Shown: positions 53,083 through 62,703 of the stretch, in pieces | Layout: each line of letters starts with the position of its first letter | How positions within the stretch are numbered: the stretch's first letter is position 1 | Origin: Opitutia bacterium | GTDB taxonomy: Bacteria; Verrucomicrobiota; Verrucomicrobiia; Opitutales; UBA953 | Direction: 5' to 3' | Assembly: GCA_003569245.1 (NCBI GenBank) | Contig: BGOM01000005.1 | Location: 48,433-112,432 of the forward strand | DNA length: 64,000 nt | The notes under the pieces: model-generated | The model's input: the letters and a program-made list of their open reading frames with translations, nothing else | Told to the model about the DNA's origin: nothing | Databases searched by the model: none | Position numbers and translations under genes: made by a program

Positions 53083-54716
53083 ATGTCCGCCCCTTCCGAC
53101 AGCAGCACGCCCCGCGGCGAGGCCTGGGTCTGGTTCAGCGGCCTGGGCCTGATCGTCGGCCTCGGCATGGTCATCGGTTTGCTGAGCCTCGTGTTCCTCA
53201 ACGGCGCCACCGTCTTCTGGGCCCCGCCCGTGCCCTTGGCCCAGCTCGATGACGGTCGCGCGCTCATCGGGCAGCTGGCCCAACGCCGGATCCGCGCCGG
53301 TTCGCCGGCGGACCAGCCGAAGTACGAGCGGCAATACCAGGTCGGCCTCCGCGAACTCAACGGCAACTCCTACCTCTGGGTCGACGAGGTCCGGATCAAG
53401 GCCGAGACCTTCCCCGCCGACATCCTCGGGCTGGAGCGCGTCGAGAACGGCCCCGCCTTCGTCCGTCCCCGGTCCCTGCGTCGCTCCGACGGTCAGGTCG
53501 TCGCGATCGCCGAGCCGGCCTTCGAGGCCGCTTTCCAGGCCGAGGTCGCCGCGGCGGCCGCCGTCCGCGAGAAACTGGTCGAGATCACCCGCCACCGCAT
53601 CGGTGACGTGAACGCCGCCATGGACCGGGCCCGCGTGGGCCTGCGCCGGGCCGAGGATCTCAAGCTGGCCGACGAGATCGCCGCCCGGAAGGCCGAGATC
53701 GCGGCCCTCGACGCGCGCTACGCCGTGCTGCAGGCCGAGGCCGCCAAGGTCACGGCGGGCGGGGCGGTGGCCGCGCTCGTCGCCCAGGACGCCGCCGGCC
53801 GCGAGGTGGTCGTGCCCCTCACCCAGGTGATCCGGGCCTGGTTCCCCAACCGCCTCGAGACCTGGGACCGGGTCAAGCTCTTCGCCTCCCGCCTCGCCGA
53901 GTTCATCTTCGACGAGCCGCGCGAGGCCAACACCGAGGGCGGCCTGATGCCCGCGATCTTCGGCACGCTCGTGATGACGGTCTTCATGAGCCTCATGGTC
54001 ACGCCCTTCGGCGTCATCACCGCGATCTACCTCCGCGAGTACGCCCAGCAGGGGCCGCTCCTGCGCATCGTGCGCATCAGCGTCAACAACCTCGCCGGCG
54101 TGCCGTCCATCGTCTTCGGGGTCTTCGGCCTCGGCTTCTTCGTCTACGTCCTGGGGGCTCCCTCGACCAGCTGTTCTTCGCCGATCAGCTGAAGTATAAC
54201 AATAATACGCCGGTCTTCGGCACCGGCGGCCTGCTCTGGTGCTCGCTGACCCTGGCCCTGATGACCCTCCCGGTGGTCATCGTCGCGACCGAGGAAGCCC
54301 TGGCGGCCGTCCCCCGCGGCATGCGCGAGGCCTCCCTGGCCACCGGCGCCTCCAAGTGGCAGACCATCCGCGACATCCTCCTGCCCGCCTCGGCCCCCGG
54401 CATCCTGACCGGCGTGATCCTCGCCATGGCCCGGGGCGCCGGGGAGGTCGCCCCCCTCATGCTCGTCGGGGTCGTCAAGCTGGCCCCGTCCCTCCCGTTC
54501 GACGGTTCCTTCCCGTTCCTGCACCTGGATCGCAAGTTCATGCACCTCGGTTTCCACGTGTATGACCTCGGTTTCCAGTCCCCGGATTCCGACGCCGCCC
54601 GCCCGATGGTCTTCGCCACGACGCTCCTGCTGATCGTCCTCGTGGTCTGCCTGAACCTCGGCGCGATCTGGATCCGCAACCGCCTCCGCGCCCGCTTCAA
54701 GGGCGCCTCTTTCTGA
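53083..54716 (+). CDS. pstA: Phosphate ABC transporter permease PstA, frameshifted
   Basis: PstA is the partner permease. The protein is again enlarged (544 residues if corrected), with a first helix at 20-44. A periplasmic insert includes a coiled-coil-like stretch (about 140-225, [20 protein letters not shown] onward) before the permease core with its EAA-type loop ([20 protein letters not shown]). The frame breaks in the five-G run at 54153-54157: adding one G restores [22 protein letters not shown] and joins the rest. Uncorrected, it stops at 54192. It starts 2 bases after pstC. Confidence 0.88.
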
Positions 54717-54726
54717 CGACCTCTTC

Positions 54727-55551
54727 ATGCCTTCGCTCATGACCCCTCCGTCCACCTCCCGCATCCAGGTCCGCCCCGCCGCCGAACGCGAGGGCCGCAA
54801 GGATTACATCAGTATCCGCGACTACGGCTTCTGGTACGGCCAGAAGAAGGCCCTCGAGGCCATCTCGCTCGATATCCCCGAGCGCCAGGTCGTCGCCTTC
54901 ATCGGCCCCTCCGGTTGCGGCAAGTCCACCCTCCTGCGCAACCTGAACCGCATGAACGACCTCGTGGACGGCATCCGTCACGAGGGTGACATCACCATCA
55001 ACGGCCGTTCGATCTACGACCCGGGCCTGGAGGTCATCTCCCTGCGCCGCCGCGTCGGCATGGTCTTCCAGAAGTCCAACCCCTTCCCCAAATCGATCTT
55101 CGAGAACGTCGTCTACGCCCTCCGCGTCGTCGGCGTCCGCGACCGGGCCCTGCTCGAGGAGGCCTGCGAGACCTCGCTCCGCAAGGCCGCCCTCTGGGAT
55201 GAGGTCAAGGACCGGCTCGACGACAGCGCCTTGGGCCTGTCCGGCGGCCAGATGCAGCGTCTCTGCATCGCCCGCGCCATCGCCAACCGCCCGGAGATCC
55301 TGCTCATGGACGAACCCTGTTCGGCCCTGGACCCCATCGCCACGGGCAAGATCGAGGAGCTGATCCACGAGCTCAAGGAGCAGTTCACCATCGTGATCGT
55401 GACCCACTCCATGCAGCAGGCCGCCCGCGTCTCGGACCGCACCGCGTTCTTCTACCTCGGCAAGCAGATCGAGTACGACACCACCGAGAAGATCTTCATG
55501 AACCCCTCCCAGGCCCAGACCGAGGCTTACATCTCGGGCCGCTTCGGCTGA
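54727..55551 (+). CDS. pstB: Phosphate ABC transporter ATP-binding protein
   Basis: PstB drives phosphate import. The 274-residue protein has Walker [20 protein letters not shown], the Q-loop [20 protein letters not shown] (hallmark of PstB), the signature [16 protein letters not shown], Walker [14 protein letters not shown] and the His-loop [13 protein letters not shown]. The extra N-terminal 30 residues are not part of the fold; a start at the second ATG (54739) is also possible. It lies 10 bases after pstA. Confidence 0.95.
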   Translation: MPSLMTPPSTSRIQVRPAAEREGRKDYISIRDYGFWYGQKKALEAISLDIPERQVVAFIGPSGCGKSTLLRNLNRMNDLVDGIRHEGDITINGRSIYDPGLEVISLRRRVGMVFQKSNPFPKSIFENVVYALRVVGVRDRALLEEACETSLRKAALWDEVKDRLDDSALGLSGGQMQRLCIARAIANRPEILLMDEPCSALDPIATGKIEELIHELKEQFTIVIVTHSMQQAARVSDRTAFFYLGKQIEYDTTEKIFMNPSQAQTEAYISGRFG

Positions 55552-55570
55552 TTTCCAAACCGACACGACC

Positions 55571-56224
55571 ATGCAACGCTTCTTCCACGACGAACTCCGC
55601 CAGCTCCGGGACGACCTCATCCTGATGGGCGAGCGCTCGCTCGACATGACCCGCCTCGTCCTCCGCGCCGTCGAGCAGGGCGACGACTCCCTGGCCCTGC
55701 AGGTCCGCGGCATGGACGACCGCGTCGACGAGCTCGAGAAGCGCGTCGACCGCGAGATCATGCGCTACCTGACCCTCTTCGGTCCCATGGGCAGCGACGT
55801 GCGCCTCCTCCTCGCCGCCCGCGACATCGGCCACGACCTCGAGCGCATCGCCGACGAGGCCTCGGTCATCGCCAAGCGCGCCATGGTCATCTCCGAACGC
55901 GGGCCGCTCAAGGATCTTCTGCACGTCCCGGCCGAGGGCATCATCGCCTGCGAGGTCCTGCGGCTGGCGATCGACAGCTTCATCGAGGGCGACCTCGCGA
56001 AGGCCCGGCTGGTCCTCCAGCGGGACGCCGAGATCGACGCCTTGAACCGCCGGAATTATGAGGAACTCTTCGGGAAGTCGGGGGACTCGGCCAAGGTTTC
56101 GGCCTCGCACGTGGAGCTGATCTTCATCTCCAAGGCCCTTGAGCGCATCGGCGACCACTCGAAGAACATCGCCGAGCAGGTCATCTTCCTCCTCTCCGGG
56201 GAGGACGTCCGCCACGCTCGCTGA
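55571..56224 (+). CDS. phoU: Phosphate signalling protein PhoU
   Basis: PhoU links the Pst transporter to PhoR and represses the Pho regulon when phosphate is ample. The 217-residue protein is two three-helix bundles: FHDELRQLRDDLILMGERSLDM and the E/DxxxD metal-binding segments DRVDELEKRVDREIMRYLTLFGPMGSDVRLLLAARDIGHDLERI, the second repeat ending KALERIGDHSKNIAEQVIFL. It is the last gene of the pst operon, 19 bases after pstB. No terminator with a T-run follows. Confidence 0.95.
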   Translation: MQRFFHDELRQLRDDLILMGERSLDMTRLVLRAVEQGDDSLALQVRGMDDRVDELEKRVDREIMRYLTLFGPMGSDVRLLLAARDIGHDLERIADEASVIAKRAMVISERGPLKDLLHVPAEGIIACEVLRLAIDSFIEGDLAKARLVLQRDAEIDALNRRNYEELFGKSGDSAKVSASHVELIFISKALERIGDHSKNIAEQVIFLLSGEDVRHAR

Positions 56225-56311
56225 AGAAGTCTTAATCCTGTTATAAAACGGTCGCGGCACCCCCGGGTTACGCTGGACGCTGGACCGATTTATGGTAAGG
56301 TGCGGGCCGTC

Positions 56312-56773
56312 ATGCCCGCCGGCCTCGGTTGTCTCCTCCTGCTCCTGCGCCTATTCTCGTTGCCGCTGAGCATCCTGTTGGCCCGGCGTCTGGGCTTGTT
56401 GACGTTTACCCAAGATTTGTACGTACTCTGGATTGCCTTGATGCTTGGGGTCGTGAACGTATTGGTCCGACCGTTCGTGATGGTCTTCCTGCTGTTCCTC
56501 TCGGCGCCTTTCCTCCTGGTGCTTCGCCTCCCCCAGCGGATCACGAAGGCCTTGGTCACCTTCGGTCTGATGTACGTGACCAACGTCCTCATGCTGGCGT
56601 TGGTCTGTAATTTGCTCGGGATTCAGGATTATTCCCTTTGGCTCGCCCCGCTGGTCATCTCCATCGGTTCCTGGTTCATCGCCTTTTCGGCCACTGCGCA
56701 GACGGTCCCGCCGGCCGGAGGGCAGGGTGGCCCGCGCGGTCCGAAGCCGGTTGACGACGCCATCGACGTCTGA
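56312..56773 (+). CDS. Small membrane protein, phage-holin superfamily IV-like
   Basis: The 153-residue protein has four membrane helices (about 4-25, 35-55, 58-78, 85-120) in the arrangement of the PF04020-type family, once called mycobacterial 4-TMS phage holin IV. Family blocks include LGVVNVLVRPFVMVFLLFLSAPF and the MYVTNVLML helix. The C-terminal 30 residues are Gly/Pro-rich and cytoplasmic. Despite the name, the family is widespread in chromosomes and is not evidence of a phage. ATG 56312 is preferred over a GTG 12 bases earlier. Confidence 0.72.
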   Translation: MPAGLGCLLLLLRLFSLPLSILLARRLGLLTFTQDLYVLWIALMLGVVNVLVRPFVMVFLLFLSAPFLLVLRLPQRITKALVTFGLMYVTNVLMLALVCNLLGIQDYSLWLAPLVISIGSWFIAFSATAQTVPPAGGQGGPRGPKPVDDAIDV

Positions 56774-56872
56774 GTCGGCTGCCGGCCTATCGGCCTCCGG
56801 CGGTTACGCTCGCTTTCGCACCTTTTCCTTGCCTCCCGCAGGGCTTCCCCTTGCTTTTGGGCCTTCTCCGCC

Positions 56873-58063
56873 ATGTCGAATCCCGCTCTCTCCTCCTGGG
56901 CCCGCAACGTCGCCCCTTCACCGACCCTCGCCGTCGATGCCAAGGCCAAGGCCCTCGCCGCCGCCGGCAAGGATGTCGTCGGTTTCGGCGTCGGTGAGCC
57001 TGACTTCGACACCCCGCAGTTCGTCAAGGACGCCTGCGCCAAGGCCCTGGCCGAAGGTAAGACCAAATACGCCCCGACGCCGGGTATCCCCGCCCTCCGC
57101 AAGGCCATCGCCGAGGACTACACCCGCCGCGGCTTCACCGGCATCGCCGACGCCAACGTCGTCGTCTCCCCGGGCGGCAAGATGTCCTGCTACCTCGCCA
57201 TCCTCGCCACGATCAGCGCCGGCGACGAAGTGATCATCCCGGCCCCGTATTGGGTGAGCTACCCCGAGATGGTGAAGCTCGCCGGCGGCAAGCCCGTCGT
57301 CGTGAACGCCGAGGACGTCACCGGCTTCAAGATCACCCCCGCCCAGCTCTCCGCCGCGCTGACCCCGAAGACGCGCATGGTGATCATCAACAGCCCGTCC
57401 AACCCGACCGGGGCCGTCTACACCCGCGCCGAGCTCGAAGCCCTCGTCGCCATCTGCGTGCAGGCCAACGTCTGGATCATGTCCGATGAGATCTACGAGA
57501 ACCTCGTCTATGACGGCCAGACCACCTGCAGCCCGGCGACCTTCTCGCCCGAGGCCGCCCGCCTGACCATCACCGTCTCCGGCTACGCCAAGAGCTACTC
57601 CATGACCGGCTGGCGTCTCGGCACCCTCGTCGCCGCCGACAAGCCCCTCGCGGCCGCCGTCGCCGACCTCCAGAGCCAGATCTCGTCCAATGCCACGACC
57701 TTCGCGCAGTTCGGCGCCCTCGCGGTGCACCAGCACCCCGATAAGGCCAAGGCCTCGCTCGCCGAGATGGGCGCCGTCTTCGACAAGCGCCGCCTCAACC
57801 TGCTCGCCGGCCTCAACGCCATCCCCGGCCTGACCTGCTACCGCTCGCAGGGCGCCTTCTACCTCTTCCCGAATATCAAGTCGTTCGGCCTGACCTCCGC
57901 CCAGTTCGCCGATCGCCTCCTCGAGGAAGAGCTGATGGCCGTCGTCCCGGGTTCCGCGTTCGGCTCCGAAGGCTATATCCGCCTCAGCTACGCGACCTCC
58001 GACCAGGTGATCGCCCAGGGCCTGGAGCGTCTCGCCCGCTTCTGCGCCAAGCTGAAGAAGTGA
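56873..58063 (+). CDS. aspC: PLP-dependent aspartate aminotransferase (class I)
   Basis: The enzyme transfers the amino group between aspartate and 2-oxoglutarate. The 396-residue protein has [20 protein letters not shown], the PLP-binding [16 protein letters not shown] and [12 protein letters not shown] blocks, and the Schiff-base lysine at 240 in [15 protein letters not shown]. The terminal [14 protein letters not shown] supplies the carboxylate-binding Arg. It belongs to the AspB (Igamma) type and is the gene whose 3' end abuts the left repeat of the S23 cassette. Confidence 0.94.
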   Translation: MSNPALSSWARNVAPSPTLAVDAKAKALAAAGKDVVGFGVGEPDFDTPQFVKDACAKALAEGKTKYAPTPGIPALRKAIAEDYTRRGFTGIADANVVVSPGGKMSCYLAILATISAGDEVIIPAPYWVSYPEMVKLAGGKPVVVNAEDVTGFKITPAQLSAALTPKTRMVIINSPSNPTGAVYTRAELEALVAICVQANVWIMSDEIYENLVYDGQTTCSPATFSPEAARLTITVSGYAKSYSMTGWRLGTLVAADKPLAAAVADLQSQISSNATTFAQFGALAVHQHPDKAKASLAEMGAVFDKRRLNLLAGLNAIPGLTCYRSQGAFYLFPNIKSFGLTSAQFADRLLEEELMAVVPGSAFGSEGYIRLSYATSDQVIAQGLERLARFCAKLKK

Positions 58064-58070
58064 TTTGAAC

Positions 58071-58107
58071 AAGGGGGCACGTGGGCACGGTGACACGTGG
58101 ACAAGGG
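58071..58107. repeat. Left inverted repeat of the S23 cassette
   Basis: This 37-base element begins 7 bases after the aspC stop. It is the reverse complement of 58607-58643 at 33 of 37 positions. Each arm holds two copies of the core CACGTGG (GCACGTGGGCA and ACACGTGGACA). Confidence 0.9.
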
Positions 58108-58118
58108 TTTAGGAGAGT

Positions 58119-58511
58119 CTAGTTCTCTTCACGGGATTTTCGCATCTTGATGGTGCCTCCGAGCAGGCGTGCGACTTCATCAAGTTGTACCATCATTTGG
58201 CCGCCGGTGATACGATCCATGATACCAACGGCCTCGGCGATGCCCAGTTGGGTTTCGAGCTCGGCCAAGGATCCGCGTGCAATCAGGAGAAAGCGCAGTG
58301 CGTCCTTGTTGGTGCCACGTTCGTCTCCCTCCGCGATATTTGATGGTATGGAGATCGCCGAGCGCATGATTTGATCCGCCAGTCCCCGATGTCTTTCGAA
58401 GTGGGGTGACATGCACAGGCGGTACGTGTCGATCGCGAGGGACCGTGATTTCTGCCACACGACGAGATCGCGATAGGAGTTCACCTTTCCGAGCGGCTTA
58501 GGAGCATTCAT
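58119..58511 (-). CDS. Four-helix-bundle protein of the S23 ribosomal-IVS family
   Basis: S23 proteins are encoded by intervening sequences of 23S rRNA genes in some spirochaetes and occur more widely as orphan genes; their function is unclear. The 130-residue protein has the family pattern: SYRDLVVWQKSRSLAIDTYRL, LADQIMRSAISIPSNIAEG, GTNKDALRFLLIARGSLAELETQL and VARLLGGTIKMR. ATG 58511 gives the usual N-terminus. Base composition is visibly AT-richer than the neighbours. The gene lies between two inverted repeats and no recombinase is present. Confidence 0.9.
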   Translation of the reverse strand: MNAPKPLGKVNSYRDLVVWQKSRSLAIDTYRLCMSPHFERHRGLADQIMRSAISIPSNIAEGDERGTNKDALRFLLIARGSLAELETQLGIAEAVGIMDRITGGQMMVQLDEVARLLGGTIKMRKSREEN

Positions 58512-58585
58512 CGCCGTTGATCGTAGGGGCAGGGCCACTTGAGGAAACTGATTCCGTGGCACAATGAACCACTATCAGCCGCTGA

Positions 58586-58605
58586 GGTGTTGTTTGGGTA
58601 ACACC
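58586..58605. repeat. Small hairpin inside the S23 cassette
   Basis: GGTGTT (58586-58591) and AACACC (58600-58605) form a six-base stem directly beside the right inverted repeat, upstream of the S23 gene. Confidence 0.45.
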
Positions 58606-58606
58606 A

Positions 58607-58643
58607 CCCATGTCCACGTGTCACCTTGCCCACGTGTCCCCTG
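58607..58643. repeat. Right inverted repeat of the S23 cassette
   Basis: This arm is the inverted copy of 58071-58107 (four mismatches). It ends 3 bases before the stop codon of the convergent HAD gene (58647-58649), so the element fits the gap between the two genes exactly. Confidence 0.9.
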
Positions 58644-58646
58644 GTT

Positions 58647-59255
58647 TTACGCCGGCTCGACGAGCACACACGCCATCCCGGCGGCGTCGGCGGCTTCCTT
58701 GCCGCGCGGGCTGTCCTCGAGGACGACGCAGTCGGCCGGGTCCACGCCGATCCGCGCGGCGGCCGCGAGGAAGAGGTCCGGGTGCGGCTTCGAGCGAGCG
58801 GCATCCTCGGCCGTGATGATGGCGTCGAAGAGGTGCGCGATGTCGATTCGGTTGAGGGTCGTGTGCACGTGCGCCTTACGGCCGGCCGAGGCGACGGCGG
58901 TCTTGTGGCCGAGGCGGCGGACATGGTGGACGATCTCGACGACCTCGGGGCGGGCGGTGACGTCCTTCGCGAGGTGTTCCTCGAGGAAGGCATGGCCGTC
59001 CGCGAGGAGCCGGTCGACGTCGAGGTCGAAGCCGTAGTCGGCCTTCAGACGCTTGCAGGTATCCACCGCGGACATGCCGCCCATCGAGCAGAAGAGCGGC
59101 CAAGGAAAGTCGAACGGCCGGCCCAGCTGGAGGCTGATGATGTGCGTCCAGCTGCGGTGGTGGATCCACATCGTCGCGGCGAGCGTGCCGTCGCAGTCGA
59201 AGATCCAGCCGCGGCGCGACAGCAGCGCGGGGTCGAACGGGTGCATCCGCGCCAT
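58647..59255 (-). CDS. HAD-IA hydrolase, beta-phosphoglucomutase/phosphatase-like
   Basis: The 202-residue HAD protein has motif I IFDCDGTLAATM (Cys between the two catalytic Asp), a cap domain (about 30-100), motif II AVASAGRKAHV, the motif III Lys in ARSKPHPD and motif IV VVLEDSPRGKEAA. This resembles the YqaB/fructose-1-phosphatase and beta-PGM group. Its 3' end is next to the S23 cassette's right repeat, and ffh lies immediately upstream on the same strand (5 bases apart). Confidence 0.85.
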   Translation of the reverse strand: MARMHPFDPALLSRRGWIFDCDGTLAATMWIHHRSWTHIISLQLGRPFDFPWPLFCSMGGMSAVDTCKRLKADYGFDLDVDRLLADGHAFLEEHLAKDVTARPEVVEIVHHVRRLGHKTAVASAGRKAHVHTTLNRIDIAHLFDAIITAEDAARSKPHPDLFLAAAARIGVDPADCVVLEDSPRGKEAADAAGMACVLVEPA

Positions 59256-59260
59256 GGCGA

Positions 59261-60637
59261 TCAGCGCAGGCCCGGGAAACCGCCGCCGGGGAAGCCGCCG
59301 CGGCCGCCGCCCATCTGGCCCATGCGGCGCATGAGTTCCTTGCCCTTGCCGCCCTTCATCATGCGCATCATCTCGCGCATCTGGGAGAACTGCTTGATCA
59401 GCGCGTTGACGTCGCTGACCTGGGTGCCCGAGCCCTTGGCGATGCGGAGGCGGCGGGAGCCGTTGAGAATGTCGGGGTTGCGGCGCTCCTTGCGGGTCAT
59501 CGAGAGCACGATGGCCTCGGTCTTGCCGAGCATCTTCTCCTCCTTGGCGCCGACCTGCACGTTGCCCATGCCCGGCATCATCTTCATGATGTCCCCGAGC
59601 GGCCCCATCTTCTTCATCTGCTGCATCTGCGCGAGGAAGTCCTCGAGGTCGAAGTCCGCCTTGCGCATCTTCTCGGCCAGGCGCTCGGCCTCCTTCTGGT
59701 CGACGACCTCCTGGGCCTTCTCGACGAGGGAGACGACGTCGCCCATGCCCAGGATGCGCTGCGCCATGCGGTCCGGGTGGAACGTGTCGAAGTCGCCGGA
59801 CTTCTCGCCGGTGCCCATGTAGCGGATCGGCACGCCAGTGACGGACTTCATCGACAAGGCCGCGCCCCCGCGGGCGTCGCCGTCGAGCTTGGTCAGGATG
59901 ATCCCGGTCAGCGGGGTCGATTCGTGGAACTTGGTGGCCACGTCGACGGCCTGCTGGCCGAGGGCGGCGTCGGCGACGAGGAAGACCTCGTGCGGCTGGA
60001 AGGCGTCGCGCACGCGGCGTACCTCCTCCATGAGGTCGCCGTCGACCTGCAGGCGGCCCGCGGTGTCGACGATGACGAGGTCCGCGGCCGCGGCCGCGGC
60101 CTCGGCTTCCTTCACCAGGCGGCCCACCATCCCGGCGACGTCGGTCGCGGCGCGGTCGGCGCGGAAGTCGAAGCCTTCGTTCTTCGCAAGCGTCTCGAGC
60201 TGGTCGATGGCCGCGGGGCGGCGCAGGTCGGCCGCGACGAGGGAGGGCTTGCGGAGGCCTTCCTTCTTCACGAGGTGCTTGGCGAGCTTGGCGGCGCTGG
60301 TGGTCTTGCCGGAGCCCTGGAGGCCGACGAGCAGGACGCGCAGGGGGCGGCGGGGGTCGATCGGGCGTTCACCTTCGCCGAGGAGCTTGGTGAGCTCGTC
60401 GGAGACGACCTTGACGGCCATCTGGCCGGGGTTGACGGAGTCGACGACGGCCGTGCCGAGGCAGGCGGCCTTGACGCGCTCGGTGAAGTCCTTGGCGACC
60501 TTGAAATTGACGTCCGCGGACATCAGCGCCGAGCGTACCTCGACGAGGGCGGGGGCGATGTTGTCCTCGGTCAGTTTCGACAGTCCGCGGAGGTCGCGGA
60601 GCGCCTTGGTGAGTTTCTCGGTGAGGTTGGCGAACAC
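59261..60637 (-). CDS. ffh: Signal recognition particle protein Ffh
   Basis: Ffh is the SRP GTPase that targets nascent membrane proteins. From GTG 60637 the protein has 458 residues: N domain ([20 protein letters not shown]), G domain with P-loop [21 protein letters not shown], the [16 protein letters not shown] motif, [14 protein letters not shown] and [28 protein letters not shown]. The Met-rich M domain follows ([43 protein letters not shown]) with a Gly-rich end. The longer open frame upstream of 60637 is not conserved. Confidence 0.95.
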   Translation of the reverse strand: MFANLTEKLTKALRDLRGLSKLTEDNIAPALVEVRSALMSADVNFKVAKDFTERVKAACLGTAVVDSVNPGQMAVKVVSDELTKLLGEGERPIDPRRPLRVLLVGLQGSGKTTSAAKLAKHLVKKEGLRKPSLVAADLRRPAAIDQLETLAKNEGFDFRADRAATDVAGMVGRLVKEAEAAAAAADLVIVDTAGRLQVDGDLMEEVRRVRDAFQPHEVFLVADAALGQQAVDVATKFHESTPLTGIILTKLDGDARGGAALSMKSVTGVPIRYMGTGEKSGDFDTFHPDRMAQRILGMGDVVSLVEKAQEVVDQKEAERLAEKMRKADFDLEDFLAQMQQMKKMGPLGDIMKMMPGMGNVQVGAKEEKMLGKTEAIVLSMTRKERRNPDILNGSRRLRIAKGSGTQVSDVNALIKQFSQMREMMRMMKGGKGKELMRRMGQMGGGRGGFPGGGFPGLR

Positions 60638-60794
60638 GGGAGGGGAAGGAGAACGAAGGCGGGCCCGAAAGGCAAGAGGGACAGGGCAGGGTGGGGTCGG
60701 CCGGAGCCCGAATCCAAGCCCCCGCCGGGCTTTTCCCATGGCGACGGTCTTGCCCTGCGCCCCGCTGGGGCTAGTTTACCCCGACCCCGCCCCC

Positions 60795-61613
60795 ATGCGC
60801 CTTACCCGCTTCCTTCCCCTCGTCTGGGTCCTCTCCGTGGTCGCCGCCGAACCCCTGGTCCTGCCGCTTTGGAAAGGCGATGCCCCCGAGGGCGACGGCA
60901 AGTTCTCCTCCGCAGCCAAGGCGCGACTCACCGTCCACCTGGCCGACAAGCCCAACGGCGCCGCGGTCGTCATCTGCCCGGGCGGCGGTTACGGCGGCCT
61001 GGTGGTCGGCGGTGAAGGGCACGGGATCGCGAAGTGGCTCAACCAAAGCGGCATCACCGGCCTGGTCCTCGAGTACCGCCTGCCCGCCGGCCGGCCCTTC
61101 GTCCCGTTGCTCGACGCCCAGGAGGCGATCAAGACCGCCCGCGCCCGCGCCGCCGAGTGGAAGATCGATGGCAAGAAAGTAGGCATCATCGGCTTCTCCG
61201 CGGGTGGTCACCTCGCCGCGACCGCCGCCACGCACTTCACTCCCGAGACCCGACCGGATTTCGCGATCCTCGTCTACCCGGTCGTGACGATGAGCACGGG
61301 TACCCATGGCGGCTCGAAGAAGAACCTGCTCGGGCCTAATCCGACGGACGAGCTGGCCAACCTCTTCTCGAACGAGAAGCAGGTGACCAAGGACACGCCG
61401 CCGACGTTCCTCGCCCATGCCTTGGACGACAAGCCCGTTCCCATCGAGAACAGCCGCCTCTTCCATCAAGCCTGCCAGGCCAAGGGAGTGCCTTCGAGAT
61501 TGCTGGAGCTACCGAATGGCGGCCACGGTCTGAATGGCTACAAGGGCCCCTCCTGGGACGCCTGGCAGAAGCAGTCCCTGGAATGGCTCCGCGAACTGAA
61601 AATCACGCCCTGA
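60795..61613 (+). CDS. Secreted alpha/beta hydrolase (BD-FAE/acetylxylan esterase-like)
   Basis: These esterases remove acyl groups from plant or algal polysaccharides. The 272-residue protein has a signal peptide (MRLTRFLPLVWVLSVVAA), the oxyanion block VVICPGGGYGGLVVGGEG, the nucleophile elbow IIGFSAGGHLAATAATHF (Ser in GFSAG), and PTFLAHALDDKPVPIENS and GGHGLNG supplying Asp and His. Substrate is inferred from family. It is divergent from ffh and sits beside two DUF1080 genes. Confidence 0.87.
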   Translation: MRLTRFLPLVWVLSVVAAEPLVLPLWKGDAPEGDGKFSSAAKARLTVHLADKPNGAAVVICPGGGYGGLVVGGEGHGIAKWLNQSGITGLVLEYRLPAGRPFVPLLDAQEAIKTARARAAEWKIDGKKVGIIGFSAGGHLAATAATHFTPETRPDFAILVYPVVTMSTGTHGGSKKNLLGPNPTDELANLFSNEKQVTKDTPPTFLAHALDDKPVPIENSRLFHQACQAKGVPSRLLELPNGGHGLNGYKGPSWDAWQKQSLEWLRELKITP

Positions 61614-61659
61614 GCACGCAACTTAACGACCTGACCGCTGACTAACCTTCTGATCCCCC

Positions 61660-62634
61660 ATGCGATTCCCCCTCCTGTTCGGCGCCTGTTGCGCCTCCTT
61701 GCTGACTGCTCAGGCCGCCGATGCCCCCAAGTCCGCCACGCCCCCGGCGGAGCCGACTTACCTGACCCCCGAGACCGCCGGTCCGGATTTCCTGCTCCAA
61801 GGCGAGTACGGCGGCGATAAGCTCGGGGCCGACGTCATCGCGCTCGGTAAGGACACCTTCCGCCTGGTGCTGCACAAGGGTGGCCTACCCGGTGCCGGTT
61901 GGGATGGCTCCGCCAAGACCGAGGTCGAAGGCAAGCGCAACGGCGAGGGCGTGAGCTTCGCCGGCGCGATCAAGGCCGAGCTCAAGGACGGCACCCTTTC
62001 CGGTCAGACCGCCGACGGCGAAGGCTTCGTGCTCAAGCGCGTCGTCCGCCATAGCCCGACCGAGGGTGCCCAGCCGCCCATCGGCGCGGTCATCCTGTTC
62101 GATGGCAGCAACGCCGATGCCTGGAAAGGCGGGCACCTGGACGAGCGCAAGCTCCTCGCCGCGGGCACGGTCTCCAAGCAGGCCTTCCAGGATTTCACAT
62201 TGCACCTCGAGTTCCTTCTGCCGTTCAAGCCCCTCGGTCGCGGCCAGGGCCGCGCCAACAGCGGCGTCTACGTCCAGAACCGTTACGAGGTCCAGGTCCT
62301 CGACAGTTTCGGTCTCGCCGGCTTGGATAACGAGTGCGGCGGCGTCTACAAGAACAGCGCCCCCAAGGTGAACCTCTGTTTCCCGCCCCTCCAGTGGCAG
62401 ACCTATGACATGGAGTTCACGGCGGCGAAGTTCGACGCGGCCGGCAAGAAGACCGCCAACGCGATCCTCACGGTGAAGCATAACGGGGTCGTCGTGCAGG
62501 ATCGCCTCGAGCTCAAGGGCGCGACCCCCGGCGGCGGCTTCAAGACCGAGGTCCCCGCGCCCGGCCCCTTCCAGCTCCAGGGCCACGGCAATCCGGTCTT
62601 CTACCGCAATATCTGGGTGGTCGAGCGGAAGTAA
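61660..62634 (+). CDS. Secreted DUF1080 (3-keto-disaccharide hydrolase-like) protein, long form
   Basis: DUF1080 domains adopt a concanavalin-like jelly roll and several act on 3-keto-glycosides. The 324-residue protein has a signal peptide (cleavage near AQAADAP) and an N-terminal region of about 120 residues. The DUF1080 core follows: VILFDGSNADAWKG, FLLPFKPLGRGQGRANSGVYVQNRYEVQVLDSFG, LQWQTYDMEFTAAKFD and NAILTVKHNGVVVQDRLELKG, ending in GNPVFYRNIWVVE. It lies 46 bases after the esterase gene and converges on a second DUF1080 gene across a shared terminator. Confidence 0.87.
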   Translation: MRFPLLFGACCASLLTAQAADAPKSATPPAEPTYLTPETAGPDFLLQGEYGGDKLGADVIALGKDTFRLVLHKGGLPGAGWDGSAKTEVEGKRNGEGVSFAGAIKAELKDGTLSGQTADGEGFVLKRVVRHSPTEGAQPPIGAVILFDGSNADAWKGGHLDERKLLAAGTVSKQAFQDFTLHLEFLLPFKPLGRGQGRANSGVYVQNRYEVQVLDSFGLAGLDNECGGVYKNSAPKVNLCFPPLQWQTYDMEFTAAKFDAAGKKTANAILTVKHNGVVVQDRLELKGATPGGGFKTEVPAPGPFQLQGHGNPVFYRNIWVVERK

Positions 62635-62654
62635 GGCGGGCCCCGGCGGCCGAC

Positions 62655-62684
62655 AAAAAAGCCCCGCGATGCGGGGCTTTTGCT
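62655..62684. terminator. Bidirectional terminator shared by two DUF1080 genes
   Basis: AAGCCCCGC and GCGGGGCTT form a stem with a three-base loop (core 62661-62677). It has AAAAAA on one side and TTTT on the other, so it works in both directions. Confidence 0.92.
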
Positions 62685-62703
62685 TGGTCGGTCGGCGCGG
62701 CGC

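Noticed and set aside
56312..56773. Phage remnant suggested by holin-type similarity
   Set aside because: The PF04020-like family is common in chromosomes, and no other phage gene is nearby.
58071..58643. Insertion sequence
   Set aside because: Inverted repeats are present, but there is no transposase, no target duplication is visible, and the only protein is an S23 four-helix bundle. Kept as a cassette instead of an IS.
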